Below, one piece after another: positions 1 through 9,328 of a stretch of 64,000 nt of DNA (positions within the stretch are counted from its first letter, which is position 1; each line of letters starts with the position of its first letter). Made by a program: the position numbers and the translations under genes. Under the pieces are notes generated by a model that ran no database searches, was not told the DNA's origin, and was given only the letters and a program-made list of their open reading frames with translations. The stretch comes from JADKCZ01 sp963786945. Lineage in GTDB: Bacteria; Myxococcota; Myxococcia; Myxococcales; Anaeromyxobacteraceae. Where the stretch lies: positions 124,001 through 188,000 of the forward strand of contig CAWBAO010000004.1 in the NCBI GenBank assembly GCA_963786945.1, read 5' to 3'.

Positions 1-215
1 GCGATCGGGAGGCCCCCACGGTCCACGGCGACGTGGAGTTCGAGCCCCGCCTGGACCAGCTGGAGGAAATGGGCGACGGTCTCCTCCCAGCCGTACGGCT
101 CGGTGAGCCACGGCATGGCCGTCCGCCGTGCATCGATGAAGACCCTCGCGATGGCCGGCGCATCCGCCGGTCGTGCGCGCCGGACCTCGACCGGGTTGGT
201 GCCATCCTCCGCCAC
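1..215 (-). CDS. GNAT-family N-acetyltransferase, N-terminal fragment (cut by window edge)
   Basis: Reading the minus strand from a GTG at 215 gives an open frame that runs off the window. It contains the stretch VRRARPADAPAIARVF followed by DARRTAMPWL. The pattern 'hydrophobic-R-ARPADA-aliphatic-A-V-F' is the usual beta1-alpha1 opening of GNAT acetyltransferases, which transfer an acetyl group from acetyl-CoA to an amine. Only about 71 residues are visible, so the acetyl-CoA binding motif and the substrate cannot be judged. The start lies 7 bp after the stop of the upstream gene (223-999), which suggests co-transcription. The GTG start is chosen because of that spacing and because the GNAT-like sequence begins about 10 residues later. 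Confidence 0.6.
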   Translation of the reverse strand, partial: MAEDGTNPVEVRRARPADAPAIARVFIDARRTAMPWLTEPYGWEETVAHFLQLVQAGLELHVAVDRGGLPI

Positions 216-222
216 TGCAAGC

Positions 223-999
223 CTAGGGGAGCCGGTAGGCGACCGAGGCCGAGATGGGGAGCAGGTTGGCGCCGCCGGCCGCCGAGGTCTGGAAGTAGAC
301 GAAGTAGGCGTAGCGGGCGGCCTCGATGCGGCCGTGCTGGATCTCCTCGGTGGTGACCGCCCGCACCGCGTCCTCGGCCCCGGCGGTCGAGGCCGCCGCC
401 ATGGGCTGGTCGTCGGAGCGGTAGAGGTAGGCGACGCCGTCGACCGCCGCGTCGGCGTCGAAGAAGACGTAGGTGAAGGCGGTGACCACCGCCCCGTCCG
501 GCAGCGCCACCGGCACCACCAGGAAGTCGTCCTCGCCGCGCTCCTGGAAGCGCCCCACCCCGCCCGGCACGCTGCCCTGGGCGGTCACGGTGGAGGAGAG
601 GCGCGGCACCCCGACCAGGGCCGCCACCGAGACCACGCCGCGCGGCAGCCGCTGGCAGGCCACGCTCCCGTCCCCGGCGATGACGCGGATGGCGGAGCCG
701 GGGGCGCAGGTGCCGGTGACGCGCGCCTGCTTCCGCTCGATGGCCTCGGCGTTCTTCACGATCTCCGCCGAGTGGGTCTCGAGGGCGGCGCCGACCTCCT
801 CCGGCAGGCGCTCCAGGGGCAGCCGCCCGCTGGCGATCTGCGCGGCGTCGATGGGGTGGCCGCCGGGGAAGTCGGGGCTGGGCGGGCGGGCGGCCCCGCG
901 CGGCGGCGCCTCCGCCTCGGCCCCGGGGCGCAGGGTGGCCAGCGCCAGGCCAGCGGCCACCAGCGCCACGGTCGCGGCGGGGAGGATCCAGCGCTTCAC
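223..999 (-). CDS. Secreted hypothetical protein
   Basis: A protein of 258 residues starting at GTG. An N-terminal hydrophobic stretch (about residues 5-22, WILPAATVALVAAGLALA) looks like a signal peptide or anchor. A low-complexity Pro/Ala linker follows, then a segment with two cysteines around GTCAPGSAIRVIAGDGSVAC. Similar 'CxxGxxxRxIxxDGSVxC' segments occur in many bacterial secreted proteins with phage-tail-collar or collagen-like stalks. The C-terminal half is rich in beta-branched residues (for example FLVVPVALPDGAVVTAFTYVFF) and probably folds as a beta domain. I do not recognise a function. It sits directly upstream of the partial acetyltransferase in the same direction. Confidence 0.6.
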   Translation of the reverse strand: MKRWILPAATVALVAAGLALATLRPGAEAEAPPRGAARPPSPDFPGGHPIDAAQIASGRLPLERLPEEVGAALETHSAEIVKNAEAIERKQARVTGTCAPGSAIRVIAGDGSVACQRLPRGVVSVAALVGVPRLSSTVTAQGSVPGGVGRFQERGEDDFLVVPVALPDGAVVTAFTYVFFDADAAVDGVAYLYRSDDQPMAAASTAGAEDAVRAVTTEEIQHGRIEAARYAYFVYFQTSAAGGANLLPISASVAYRLP

Positions 1000-1055
1000 G
1001 GGCCGATCCTTACCACGCCTCGGCCCGCCCGCCCGGGCCAGTCACCACCCCCCGG

Positions 1056-1769
1056 TCAGCGCCGGACGATCTCGCCCGAGCCGCTCACCGAGGCCTTCTC
1101 GACGGTGGCCCGCCCGTGCCAGGTCACGTCGCCCGAGCCGGCGACGGTGGCGCTCAGGGAGCCGCCGTCCAGCGTCACCTCGACGTCGCCGGAGCCGGCC
1201 ACCGAGACGGTCGCCCCCTTGGCCGTCAGGGCCCCCGCCTTGACGTCGCCCGACCCGGCCACGGAGATGCTGGCGTGCGCGGCGGTGCCGCTCAGCTTCA
1301 TGTCGCCCGAGCCGGAGATGGAGGCCTCGAGCTGGCCCGCCGAGCCGCTCCAGCGCAGGTCGCCGGAGCCCTCGATCTTGAGCGCCAGGTCGCCCTGGCC
1401 GCCCTCGATGGCGGCGTCGCCCGAGCCCTCGATGGTGAACGCGCGCAGCGCCGGCACCGTGATCTCGACGATTCCCTTGCCTTCCCAGCTGATGTCCCTG
1501 GTCCTGATGACCAGGGTGGAGCCGCTCACCTCGGTGATCACCAGCGGCTGCAGGTTCTGGTCGATGGTGACCGAGACCGTCGGCGCGCCGCCCACCTTCA
1601 CGGCGGCGTCGATCGCGCCCTCCACGCGGACCGAGTCGAAGGCGCCGACCTGCCGCGGCTGCGTGACCTTCTGGCCGTCACCGCGGGTGCCTCCGAAGAG
1701 GGAGCGGGCCTGGGCGACGGCAGGGAGGAGCGCGACGGCGGCGAGGGCGGCGAGGGCGAGGCGGCGCAT
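1056..1769 (-). CDS. Exported GIN-domain (DUF2807-type) protein
   Basis: A protein of 237 residues. The ATG at 1769 is preferred over an upstream in-frame start because AGGAG lies just before it and it opens directly into a signal peptide (MRRLALAALAAVALLPAVAQA). The body is a repetitive right-handed beta structure with recurring SGSGD/GSGDV turns (for example IEGSGDAAIEG, SISGSGDMKLS, SVAGSGDVKAG). This is the hallmark of the putative auto-transporter adhesin 'head GIN' domain. The N-terminal part carries the usual RQVGAFDSVRVEG opening. Members are exported to the envelope; their molecular role is not established. It is followed downstream on the same strand by the hypothetical secreted protein at 223-999. 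Confidence 0.8.
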   Translation of the reverse strand: MRRLALAALAAVALLPAVAQARSLFGGTRGDGQKVTQPRQVGAFDSVRVEGAIDAAVKVGGAPTVSVTIDQNLQPLVITEVSGSTLVIRTRDISWEGKGIVEITVPALRAFTIEGSGDAAIEGGQGDLALKIEGSGDLRWSGSAGQLEASISGSGDMKLSGTAAHASISVAGSGDVKAGALTAKGATVSVAGSGDVEVTLDGGSLSATVAGSGDVTWHGRATVEKASVSGSGEIVRR

Positions 1770-1881
1770 GAGGGGCTCCTGGCGGCAGGGCGGGCGGCAC
1801 CGGGCCGGGACCACCCCGGCCCGGCGCCTCCGCGGTCTCTCTCCCCAGAGGGACCTCCAGCCCTACGCGGGCGGGGCGGTC

Positions 1882-2670
<789 letters not shown>

Positions 2671-2736
2671 GCTCGAAGCTCCTCCGCCCCGGGTGGCCCG
2701 TTGCGGTCGCCGGCCGCCACCCCTAGGATCAGCCCG

Positions 2737-3681
2737 ATGTCACTGCGCGCCTTCGTCTCGACCAGCCTGGCCCTCGCGGCCCTCGCCATCCTCGCATGGC
2801 CCTCCGACGCGCTGGCGTGGGGGCCGCTGGCCCACCTCTCCTTCTCGGCGCAGGCGCTGGCCGCCACCGGCCCGCTGGCCGGCCCCCTGCGCAACCTGCT
2901 GGCCGACTTCGGCAACGAGTTCCTCTACGGCTCGCTGGCCGCCGACATCGTGGTCGGCAAGAACCTGGCGCGCTTCGTCCACCACGCCCACAACTGGAAG
3001 GTGGGGTTCGCGGTGCTCGACGAGGCCCGCCCCGGCGAGGAGAAGGCCTTCGCCTGGGGCTTCCTGGCCCACCTGGCCGCCGACACCGTGGCGCACAACT
3101 ACTACGTGCCGTGGAAGAACATCTCCTCCTTCCACAAGGCCCGCACCGGCCACGCCTACTGGGAGCTCCGCTTCGACCAGCGGCTCGACCCGGCCCTCTC
3201 CGAGGTGGCGCGCCGGGTGGCCACCCGGTCCACCATCTCGCACGACAAGTTCCTGCGCCGGACGCTCCACCGGGCCTCGGTGCTGCCCTTCGGGGTGTCG
3301 CGCCACCTCTTCCGCTACCTGGTGATGAGCGCCAAGGTGAAGCGGTTCCAGCACGTCTCACGGCTGGCGCTGGCCCGCTCGAGGCGGCTGCCGCTCGAGG
3401 ACGACCTCATCGCCGAGGTGAACGAGCTGGCGGTCGAGGCCATCCTCGGCCTCCTGCTCGACGGGCGCCACTGCGAGGCGGCTCGCGCCGACGCCACCGG
3501 CGAGCGGAACCTGGCCATGTCGGAGAAGCTCCGGCGCATGCTGGCCAGCCAGGTCCGGTCCGGTCGGCTCACCGGGATCGAGGCGCACCACCTGGTGGGC
3601 GAGGCGCGGGACTCCTTCCGGCGGGCCATCCACGGCACCCTGGTGCTGCCGGCGCGGGTCGCGCGCATCGCCGGGGCCTGA
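2737..3681 (+). CDS. Zinc-dependent phospholipase C-like protein, exported
   Basis: A protein of 314 residues. The open frame extends far upstream, but ATG 2737 is chosen because it begins a clear signal peptide (residues 1-27, ending SDALA). Cleavage there would leave W28 of WGPLAHLSFS as the new N-terminus. In zinc-dependent phospholipases C (PF00882-type) the mature N-terminal Trp is itself a zinc ligand. Further family hallmarks are HHAHNW and FLAHLAADTVAHNYYVPW (HxxxD plus His). The C-terminal half is helical and Arg-rich without recognised motifs. The likely role is hydrolysis of phospholipids or a related phosphoester outside the cytoplasm; the substrate is unknown. It converges with coaBC (13 bp gap). 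Confidence 0.8.
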   Translation: MSLRAFVSTSLALAALAILAWPSDALAWGPLAHLSFSAQALAATGPLAGPLRNLLADFGNEFLYGSLAADIVVGKNLARFVHHAHNWKVGFAVLDEARPGEEKAFAWGFLAHLAADTVAHNYYVPWKNISSFHKARTGHAYWELRFDQRLDPALSEVARRVATRSTISHDKFLRRTLHRASVLPFGVSRHLFRYLVMSAKVKRFQHVSRLALARSRRLPLEDDLIAEVNELAVEAILGLLLDGRHCEAARADATGERNLAMSEKLRRMLASQVRSGRLTGIEAHHLVGEARDSFRRAIHGTLVLPARVARIAGA

Positions 3682-3694
3682 CCGGCCACCCGGC

Positions 3695-4924
3695 TCAGGG
3701 CAGCGGCCTGGCCCTCGGCCGCCGGGCCTCCAGCACCGGCAGGACCCAGTCGACGATGGCCTCGGCCACCCGCTCCTTGGGCCCCTCGATCTCGGCCAGC
3801 TCGGTGCTCGACACCAGCGCCACCCGGTTGGTGTCGCCGCCGAAGCCGGTCCCCGGCCCGCCGACCTTGTTGGCCACCACCAGGTCGCACCGCTTGCCCT
3901 TCAGCTTCTCCCGGGCATTGGCGATGACCTCCTCGGTCTCGGCCGCGAAGCCCACCAGCACCGGCGCGTCGGGCTTGCCGCCGAAGCGGGAGCCCAGGCC
4001 GGCGAGGATGTCGGGGGTGCGGACCAGCTTGAGCGTCTCGTCGCGGGCCATCTTCTTCACCTTGTGCGGCGCCGAGGTGGCCGGCCGGTAGTCGGAGACG
4101 GCCGCCGCGCCGATGAAGAGGTCCATGCCGCCGCTGACGTCCTCGACCGCCCGGGCCATCTCCTCGGCGGTCTCGACGCGGATGGTCCTGACCCCGGACG
4201 GATCCGGCAAGGTGGTGGGACCGGAGACCAGCACCACCTCGGCGCCCCGCCGCGCCGCCACCGCCGCCAGCGCGTAGCCCATCTTCCCGGACGAGGGGTT
4301 GGAGATGAAGCGGACCGGATCGATGGGCTCGCGGGTCGGCCCGGCGGTGACCACCACGCGGCGTCCGGCGAGGTCGAGGTTGCCGAGCAGTCGCGACGCC
4401 GCCGTGCCGATCTCGTCTGGCTCGGCGAGCCGGCCCTCGCCCACGTCGCCGTCGGCCAGCACGCCGGCGCCGGGGCCGACCACATGCCAGCCGCGCGCCA
4501 CCAGCGCGGCGAGGTTCTCCTGCACCGCGGGGTTCCTCCACATCCTCGTGTTCATGGCCGGGCAGAGGAGGACCGGGCAGGTGACGGCCAGCGCGGTGGT
4601 GGTGACGGCGTCGTCCCCCATCCCGGCGCGCAGCCGGGCCAGCAGGTCGGCGGTGGCCGGGGCCACGATGAAGAGGTCGGCCTCCCGGGCCAGCTGCAGG
4701 TGGCCGTAGCTCCGCTCGCTCTGCTCGTCGAGCAGGTCGACGATCACCGGCGCGCCGCTGATGGCCTGGAAGGTGAGCGGCCCGACGAAGCGGGTGGCGG
4801 CGCGGGTCATGGCCACGCGGACCTGGCCGCGTCCCTTCACCACCAGCCGAGCCACCTCGCAGGCCTTGTAGGCGGCGATGCCTCCGCCCACGCCGAGCAC
4901 CACCGTCCGGTTCGCGAAGTCCAT
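3695..4924 (-). CDS. coaBC: Bifunctional phosphopantothenoylcysteine decarboxylase / phosphopantothenate-cysteine ligase
   Basis: A protein of 409 residues from ATG 4924; an in-frame ATG at 4933 is an equally possible start. It makes 4'-phosphopantetheine, the coenzyme A precursor, in two steps. The N-terminal CoaC flavoprotein domain shows VVLGVGGGIAAYKA, the catalytic-His region YGHLQLAREAD and the PAMNTRMW signature. The CoaB half begins at the ligase motif ITAGPTREPIDPVRFI-type segment (VVVTAGPTREPIDPVRFISN, then PSSGKMGYALA). It ends with the NKVGGPGTGFGGDTN and ERVAEAIVDWV region usual for CoaB. Length and domain order match the standard bacterial fusion. It is divergent from the CPBP protease at 4970, leaving 45 bp between starts. 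Confidence 0.95.
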   Translation of the reverse strand: MDFANRTVVLGVGGGIAAYKACEVARLVVKGRGQVRVAMTRAATRFVGPLTFQAISGAPVIVDLLDEQSERSYGHLQLAREADLFIVAPATADLLARLRAGMGDDAVTTTALAVTCPVLLCPAMNTRMWRNPAVQENLAALVARGWHVVGPGAGVLADGDVGEGRLAEPDEIGTAASRLLGNLDLAGRRVVVTAGPTREPIDPVRFISNPSSGKMGYALAAVAARRGAEVVLVSGPTTLPDPSGVRTIRVETAEEMARAVEDVSGGMDLFIGAAAVSDYRPATSAPHKVKKMARDETLKLVRTPDILAGLGSRFGGKPDAPVLVGFAAETEEVIANAREKLKGKRCDLVVANKVGGPGTGFGGDTNRVALVSSTELAEIEGPKERVAEAIVDWVLPVLEARRPRARPLP

Positions 4925-4969
4925 GGCGCGCATGGTAGCCGACCCGGCCCGGGCCGCCCACGGGCTATC

Positions 4970-5884
4970 ATGGACCCAGCCGTGGACCCCCTCTCGCCAC
5001 CCGATGGACCGCCGGCCGAGGCGCCGGAGCCGGCGACGGCCCCGGCCCCGCCCCAGCCGCCGCGCGCCGCGCCGCTGCTGCTGCTCCTGCTCGCCATCCT
5101 CCCGCTCTCGGCCATCGGCGCGGCCTCGCTGCTGGCCGGCGCGCTGGTGACCCAGGCGGCGCTGCTGCTGGTGACGCTGCGGTGGGCGCACCGCTCCCGG
5201 TTCGAGCCGACGCGCCTGCTCCGGCTCTCCCGGCCGCCCCCGGGCGCGCTGTGGCTGGGCGCCGGCGTCGGGGTGGCCGGCATCCTGGCCGGGGCCGGGC
5301 TCCAGTCGCTGACCAGGGAGGTGCTCCCGTCGAGGCTGGTGGAGGCGTTCGACGTCGGTCGGGTGCTGATGAGGGCGGGCTGGAGCCGGGCCGTGCTGCT
5401 CGGGGTGGTCTCCCTCCTGCCGGCCCTCTGCGAGGAGCTGGCGTTCCGGGGCGGGCTGCAGTCGGCGCTGGCCGGGCGGCGCTCGCCGGCCCGGGCCGTG
5501 GCGCTCTCGGCGCTGGCCTTCGCGCTGTTCCACCTCGACCCCATCCGCTTCCCCGGCGTGCTGCTGCTCGGGGTGGCGTTCGGCTGGCTGGCCTGGCGGA
5601 CCGGCTCGATCTGGCCGTCGATGGTGGCCCACGCCGTCAACAACGGCACGGCCGTGCTCGGGCTGCTGCTGGCGTCGCAGGCGGCCGACCCCGACCTGGC
5701 CGAGGCGGTGGCGCCGGCCGAGGCGGGCGCGCTGCTGGTGACGGGGCTGGCGCTCTACGCGCTGGCCGCCGCCGCCGCGGACCGCTGGCTGCCCCCGGCG
5801 CCGCCGGCCGCGTCCTTCCTCGTGCCGCGCCCCCTCACGACAGCCGGCGCAGCACCATCGCCTTCAGGTACCGGCCTTCCTTGA
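4970..5884 (+). CDS. CPBP-family intramembrane metalloprotease
   Basis: A protein of 304 residues beginning MDPAVDPLSPPDG, with a cytoplasmic Pro-rich leader followed by about seven hydrophobic segments. The CAAX-protease/bacteriocin-processing (CPBP) motifs are present in order: EELAFRGGLQ (motif 1, EExxxR), FALFHLDP (motif 2, FxxxH) and HAVNNGTA (motif 3, HxxxN). These supply the zinc-binding glutamates and histidines of this intramembrane protease family. The substrate cannot be predicted. The 3' end overlaps the convergent RlmI-like gene by 50 bp. The last residues (GAAPSPSGTGLP) are therefore encoded opposite that gene's C-terminus and are probably not conserved. Confidence 0.85.
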   Translation: MDPAVDPLSPPDGPPAEAPEPATAPAPPQPPRAAPLLLLLLAILPLSAIGAASLLAGALVTQAALLLVTLRWAHRSRFEPTRLLRLSRPPPGALWLGAGVGVAGILAGAGLQSLTREVLPSRLVEAFDVGRVLMRAGWSRAVLLGVVSLLPALCEELAFRGGLQSALAGRRSPARAVALSALAFALFHLDPIRFPGVLLLGVAFGWLAWRTGSIWPSMVAHAVNNGTAVLGLLLASQAADPDLAEAVAPAEAGALLVTGLALYALAAAAADRWLPPAPPAASFLVPRPLTTAGAAPSPSGTGLP

Positions 5885-7034
5885 ACTGCAGGCTGATGGG
5901 GTGGTCGAAGGGCTGGCGGGTCTCGGCCACCAGCGCCAGCTCCACCCGGGTCTTGAAGGCCGCCTCCTTCACCGCCTCGGCGAACTGCTCGGCCGTGACC
6001 CGCGCGCTGCAGGAGCAGGTGACGAGCAGGCCGCCCGGCGCCAGCACCTGCAGCGCCGCGCGGTTGAGGGAGGCGTAGCCGGCCAGCGCCCCCTCCACCG
6101 CCTTCTGGGACTTGGCGAAGGCGGGCGGGTCGCAGACCACCAGGTCGAAGCGCCGCCCCTGCCGCTTGTAGGTGGCCAGCAGGTCGAAGGCGTCGCCCTG
6201 GGCGAAGGCATGATCGGCGGGATCGAGGCCGTTGGCCTTGAAGGTCTGCCGGGCCAGGGCCAGCGCGTCGGCGTCGAGATCGTTGGAGACCACGTGGGTC
6301 GAGCCGCCCAGGGCCGCGGCCACCGAGAAGCCGCCGGTGTAGCTGAAGAGGTTGAGCGCCTCGGGCCGCCCGCGCGCCAGCTCCCGGACCAGGCGGCGGT
6401 TCTCGCGCTGGTCGAGGAAGAGGCCGGTCTTCTGGCCGCGCCGGACGTCGACCAGGATCTTCATCCCGTGCTCGTCGATGGCGATCTGCTCCGGCGGCTC
6501 GGCGCCCCAGAGCACGCGCCCCTCCGGCGCGCCCCCCTCGTCGTCGTCGTCGCGCGGGATCTCGTCCCGGCCGTAGACGCCGGCCAGGTCGCCGCACCCG
6601 GCGCGGAGCGCCTCGACGATGGCGGCGCGCCACGGCGTGAGCCCGGCCGAGTAGAGCTTGATGACCACGAAGCGGTCGTAGCGGTCGGCCACCACGCCCG
6701 GCAGGCCGTCCGACTCGCCGTGGAGGAGCCGGTAGGCGGTGGTGCCGCGGACCAGCTCCTGGCGGAGCGCCAGGGCCCGGGCCACGCGCCGGCGCCAGAA
6801 GGCCTCGTCGACCGTCTCGCCCTCCTCGCGCGTCAGCACCCGGACGGTGATGGCCGAGAGCGGGTCGTAGTAGCCCCGGGCGACGAAGCGGCTCCCCTCC
6901 ACCACGTCGACGATGGTCCCGGCGGGGAGCCCCCGGGGCGCCCTGGCCAGGGCCTTGCGGAAGACCCAGGGGTGGCCGGCGCGAAGGTGGCGCGCCAGGT
7001 CCTTCTGCAGCTCCAGCCTCGGCTCTCCGGCCAT
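5835..7034 (-). CDS. rlmI: Class I SAM-dependent rRNA methyltransferase, RlmI-like
   Basis: A protein of 399 residues. The N-terminal PUA domain (about 1-85) has the family opening KDLARHLRAGHPWVFRKAL. A middle linker with LLHGESDGLPGVVADRYD leads into the Rossmann methyltransferase domain: VDVRRGQKTGLFLDQREN, NLFSYTGGFSVAAA, VSNDLD, VCDPPAFAKSQ and LVTCSCS. The CDPPAFAKS and TCSCS motifs are those of the RlmI/RlmK-type 23S rRNA 5-methylcytosine enzymes, so RlmI-like activity (m5C1962 in E. coli numbering) is the best guess. Its start codon directly abuts the stop of the upstream radical SAM gene, indicating an operon. Confidence 0.88.
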   Translation of the reverse strand: MAGEPRLELQKDLARHLRAGHPWVFRKALARAPRGLPAGTIVDVVEGSRFVARGYYDPLSAITVRVLTREEGETVDEAFWRRRVARALALRQELVRGTTAYRLLHGESDGLPGVVADRYDRFVVIKLYSAGLTPWRAAIVEALRAGCGDLAGVYGRDEIPRDDDDEGGAPEGRVLWGAEPPEQIAIDEHGMKILVDVRRGQKTGLFLDQRENRRLVRELARGRPEALNLFSYTGGFSVAAALGGSTHVVSNDLDADALALARQTFKANGLDPADHAFAQGDAFDLLATYKRQGRRFDLVVCDPPAFAKSQKAVEGALAGYASLNRAALQVLAPGGLLVTCSCSARVTAEQFAEAVKEAAFKTRVELALVAETRQPFDHPISLQFKEGRYLKAMVLRRLS

Positions 7035-8336
7035 CTAGCGTCTCCTCTTCCTCTCGGGCCTGGCCCGGGAGAAGTTGCCCACCACCAGCCCGGGCCGCGC
7101 CGCCCGCAGCGCCCCGATCAGCCGCCGCACGCCGAGCGCCGGGCCTCCGGCGCCGCGCCCGCGGGCGATGGCGAGGTAGACGTCGGGGTCGATGGCCAGC
7201 GGGCGCGTCTGCACCTGGTCCACCCCGGTGCGGCGGACCAGCCCGGCCAGCAGGCCGACCTCGCCCTCACGATCCGTGACGCCGGGGAAGGTGAGCAGGT
7301 TGAGGGCCAGGTAGGCGCCCTTGTCCCGGGCGGTCTCGATGGAGCGGACCACGTCGGCGAGCCGGTAGCCGGTGGGCCGGTAGTAGGCGTCGTAGAGATC
7401 GGGCGCGGCGCTGTTGAGCGAGATGCGGACCGAGTCGAGGCCGGCGTCGCAGAGGGCGCCGAGGGGGCCGGGGAGCGAGCCGTTGGTGTTGGCGTGGATC
7501 GAGCCCCGCGAGGTCCGGGCGCGGACCAGCCGGATGGCGCGCTCGATCTCCTTCCAGCGGAGCAGCGGCTCGCCCTCGCAGCCCTGGCCGAAGCTGATCA
7601 TCACCTTGCCGCGCGCGGTGGTGAGGTGGTGGATGGCCACCTCGGCCATCTCCTCGGCGCTGGGCGGGCGGGTGATCCGCTCCTGCGAGGGCGGCGGCAG
7701 GCCCTGGTCCTGCTCGCTGAGGCAGCCGACGCAGGCGGCGTTGCACCGCGCCGAGGACGGGATGGCGCCCTCGTCCCGGCCGTAGAAGGTGTTCTGGGCG
7801 GTGAAGCAGCGCCACTCCAGCGCGCAGCGGGAGAGCTGGCGGTAGATGGGGTTGGGCGTGGCCTCGAGCCGGGACGCCACCCTGGCCGCGAGGTCGGGCG
7901 TCGAGTGGCGCGCCGGGCTCCAGTGGGCGCGGCGATCGGTGCGGAGGGCCCAGGCCACGAAGCCGGACGGGGTCGCCGCCGCGGCGGTGTAGGCCCACTG
8001 CGGGAGGATGGGGGCGTCGGTGGCCATGGCGAGGGCGGGCCGGGCGACCGCCGGGAGGAAGGTGCGCGTGAAGCCGGGAGGCAGCGTCGCTCCCACGGCG
8101 TGGGGGACGAAGCGGCGGCGGCCCACCTGGACCTGGTCGAGGACGGCCAGGCGGCCCGTGGCGGGGTCGATGCCGACCGGGCGCCGGCCCGGGAGCATGG
8201 CCAGCGAGGCGCCCTCGGGGAGGGCGATGGGACGCTCGGGGGGGCGCAGGAGGTCATCGCCCGACCGGACCGCCGCCAGCAGCTCGGGGTGATCGTAGAC
8301 CACGCCTTGTCCGTCGGCGAAGAGGAGGTGAGCCAT
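7035..8336 (-). CDS. Radical SAM protein
   Basis: A protein of 433 residues from ATG 8336. A longer frame extends upstream, but it runs through the repeat-containing intergenic region. The N-terminal ~170 residues hold no motif I recognise. The radical SAM cluster follows as CNAACVGC (C198, C202, C205; spacing CxxxCxxC). Then come SFGQGCEGEPLL, the glycine-rich SAM-binding strand, and a TIM-barrel pattern with NTNGSLPG and SVRISLNSA. This is the architecture of the small group of radical SAM enzymes often annotated only as 'radical SAM domain protein'. The substrate is unknown. It is in an operon with the RlmI-like methyltransferase downstream (0 bp gap). Confidence 0.82.
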   Translation of the reverse strand: MAHLLFADGQGVVYDHPELLAAVRSGDDLLRPPERPIALPEGASLAMLPGRRPVGIDPATGRLAVLDQVQVGRRRFVPHAVGATLPPGFTRTFLPAVARPALAMATDAPILPQWAYTAAAATPSGFVAWALRTDRRAHWSPARHSTPDLAARVASRLEATPNPIYRQLSRCALEWRCFTAQNTFYGRDEGAIPSSARCNAACVGCLSEQDQGLPPPSQERITRPPSAEEMAEVAIHHLTTARGKVMISFGQGCEGEPLLRWKEIERAIRLVRARTSRGSIHANTNGSLPGPLGALCDAGLDSVRISLNSAAPDLYDAYYRPTGYRLADVVRSIETARDKGAYLALNLLTFPGVTDREGEVGLLAGLVRRTGVDQVQTRPLAIDPDVYLAIARGRGAGGPALGVRRLIGALRAARPGLVVGNFSRARPERKRRR

Positions 8337-8677
8337 CGGCGGCGCGAGACATAGCACGGGGTTCCCGGTGGTCGATGGGGGGGCGGCCAGCGGCGATCGC
8401 GGGGGCTGGGCCTTGGCTGCCGTGGCGCAGGTGCGACAACTACGCTGGGACGGGATTCTGGTGCGGCAACTACTCTGGGACGGGATTCGGGCCGGGACTC
8501 CAGGTCCCCTGGGTCGAGGCCGGCCGGCGTGCGCTCCGGGACCGAACCGGTTATGTTCCTTGGAGTTTCCCAGTCCTGGCCGAGGTGCTGACCCGGGTGG
8601 GGGCCAGGTCGGGCGTGGCCAGGGAGACCGGCGACGGCCGGGAATCACCCGTCGCGGCGACGGGTTGATGAGGACGA
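8337..8677. other. Intergenic region between divergent genes, with a tandem repeat
   Basis: 341 bp separate the radical SAM start (minus) from the ECF sigma start (plus). The region contains the tandem repeat at 8431-8490 and a short perfect palindrome, AACCGGTT, near 8546-8553. I see no convincing promoter hexamers. The sigma gene has GAGGA about 8 bases before its ATG. Confidence 0.5.
8431..8490. repeat. Two tandem 30-bp repeat units, REP-like family
   Basis: The units 8431-8460 and 8461-8490 both read gtgcgRcaactacKctggga followed by cgggattcKg, and differ at only three positions. Positions 8467-8484 (caactactctgggacggg) are an exact 18/18 reverse-complement match to 12082-12099, next to the RAYT transposase gene. 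Read on the minus strand the core is cccgtcccagagtagttg, which contains GTAG, the head tetranucleotide of many RAYT-associated REPs. Confidence 0.75.
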
Positions 8678-9328
8678 ATGGGACTCTTCGACGACCGGCA
8701 CAACGACCTGACCCGCGACGAGTTCGAGGCCCTGGCGCTCCGCCACCTCGATTCGCTCTACGGCGCCGCGGTCCGGCTCACCCGCAACGAGCGGGACGCC
8801 GAGGACCTGGTCCAGGACGCCCTGCTGCGGGCCTACCGCTTCTTCGAGCGCTTCGAGCGGGGCACCAACATCAAGGCGTGGCTGTTCAAGATCCTGACCA
8901 ACACCTTCATCAACCGGTACCGCCGGAGCGCCAAGGAACGGACGCTGGTGGACGGGCCGGAGCAGGAGGCGGTGCAGGGCCAGCTGGTGTCGCGCGACGC
9001 CGCGGACGCGGCCGCCGATCCCGAGCGCTGGTACTTCGACCGCGTCCTCTCCGAGGACGTGCTCCGGGCGGTCGACGCCCTCCCCCTCGACTTCCGCATG
9101 GTCGTGATCCTCGCCGACCTGCAGGAGTTCTCCTACCGGGAGATCGCCGACGTGCTGGACGTCCCGGTGGGCACGGTGATGAGCCGGCTCTTCCGCGGCC
9201 GCCGCCTGCTGCAGAAGGCGCTGGCCGGGTACGCGGTGGAGTCGGGCTTCGTCACCGACCAGGACGCCAGCGTCGAGGACCTCGCGGAGCACCGCCGCCG
9301 CCGCGGCCACACCGGGTCGGAGCCATGA
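8678..9328 (+). CDS. RNA polymerase sigma factor, ECF family
   Basis: A protein of 216 residues. The start is supported by GAGGA upstream of the ATG. Sigma region 2 runs from about residue 18 to 90, with LDSLYGAAVRLTRNERDAEDLVQDALLRAYRFF (DAEDLVQD is the core-binding/-10 helix) and NIKAWLFKILTNTFINRYRR. Region 4 (about 130-185) carries VVILADLQEFSYREIADVL and VPVGTVMSRLFRGRRLL, the -35 recognition helix-turn-helix. The 3' end overlaps the anti-sigma gene by ATGA, so the two are translationally coupled. This is the standard arrangement for a membrane-sequestered ECF sigma factor responding to envelope or redox stress. No target promoter could be assigned. Confidence 0.94.
   Translation: MGLFDDRHNDLTRDEFEALALRHLDSLYGAAVRLTRNERDAEDLVQDALLRAYRFFERFERGTNIKAWLFKILTNTFINRYRRSAKERTLVDGPEQEAVQGQLVSRDAADAAADPERWYFDRVLSEDVLRAVDALPLDFRMVVILADLQEFSYREIADVLDVPVGTVMSRLFRGRRLLQKALAGYAVESGFVTDQDASVEDLAEHRRRRGHTGSEP

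Noticed and set aside
5835..5884. Overlap of the CPBP protease and RlmI-like genes as a sign of a wrong gene call
   Set aside because: Both proteins have complete family motifs well before the overlap; only a short non-conserved tail overlaps.
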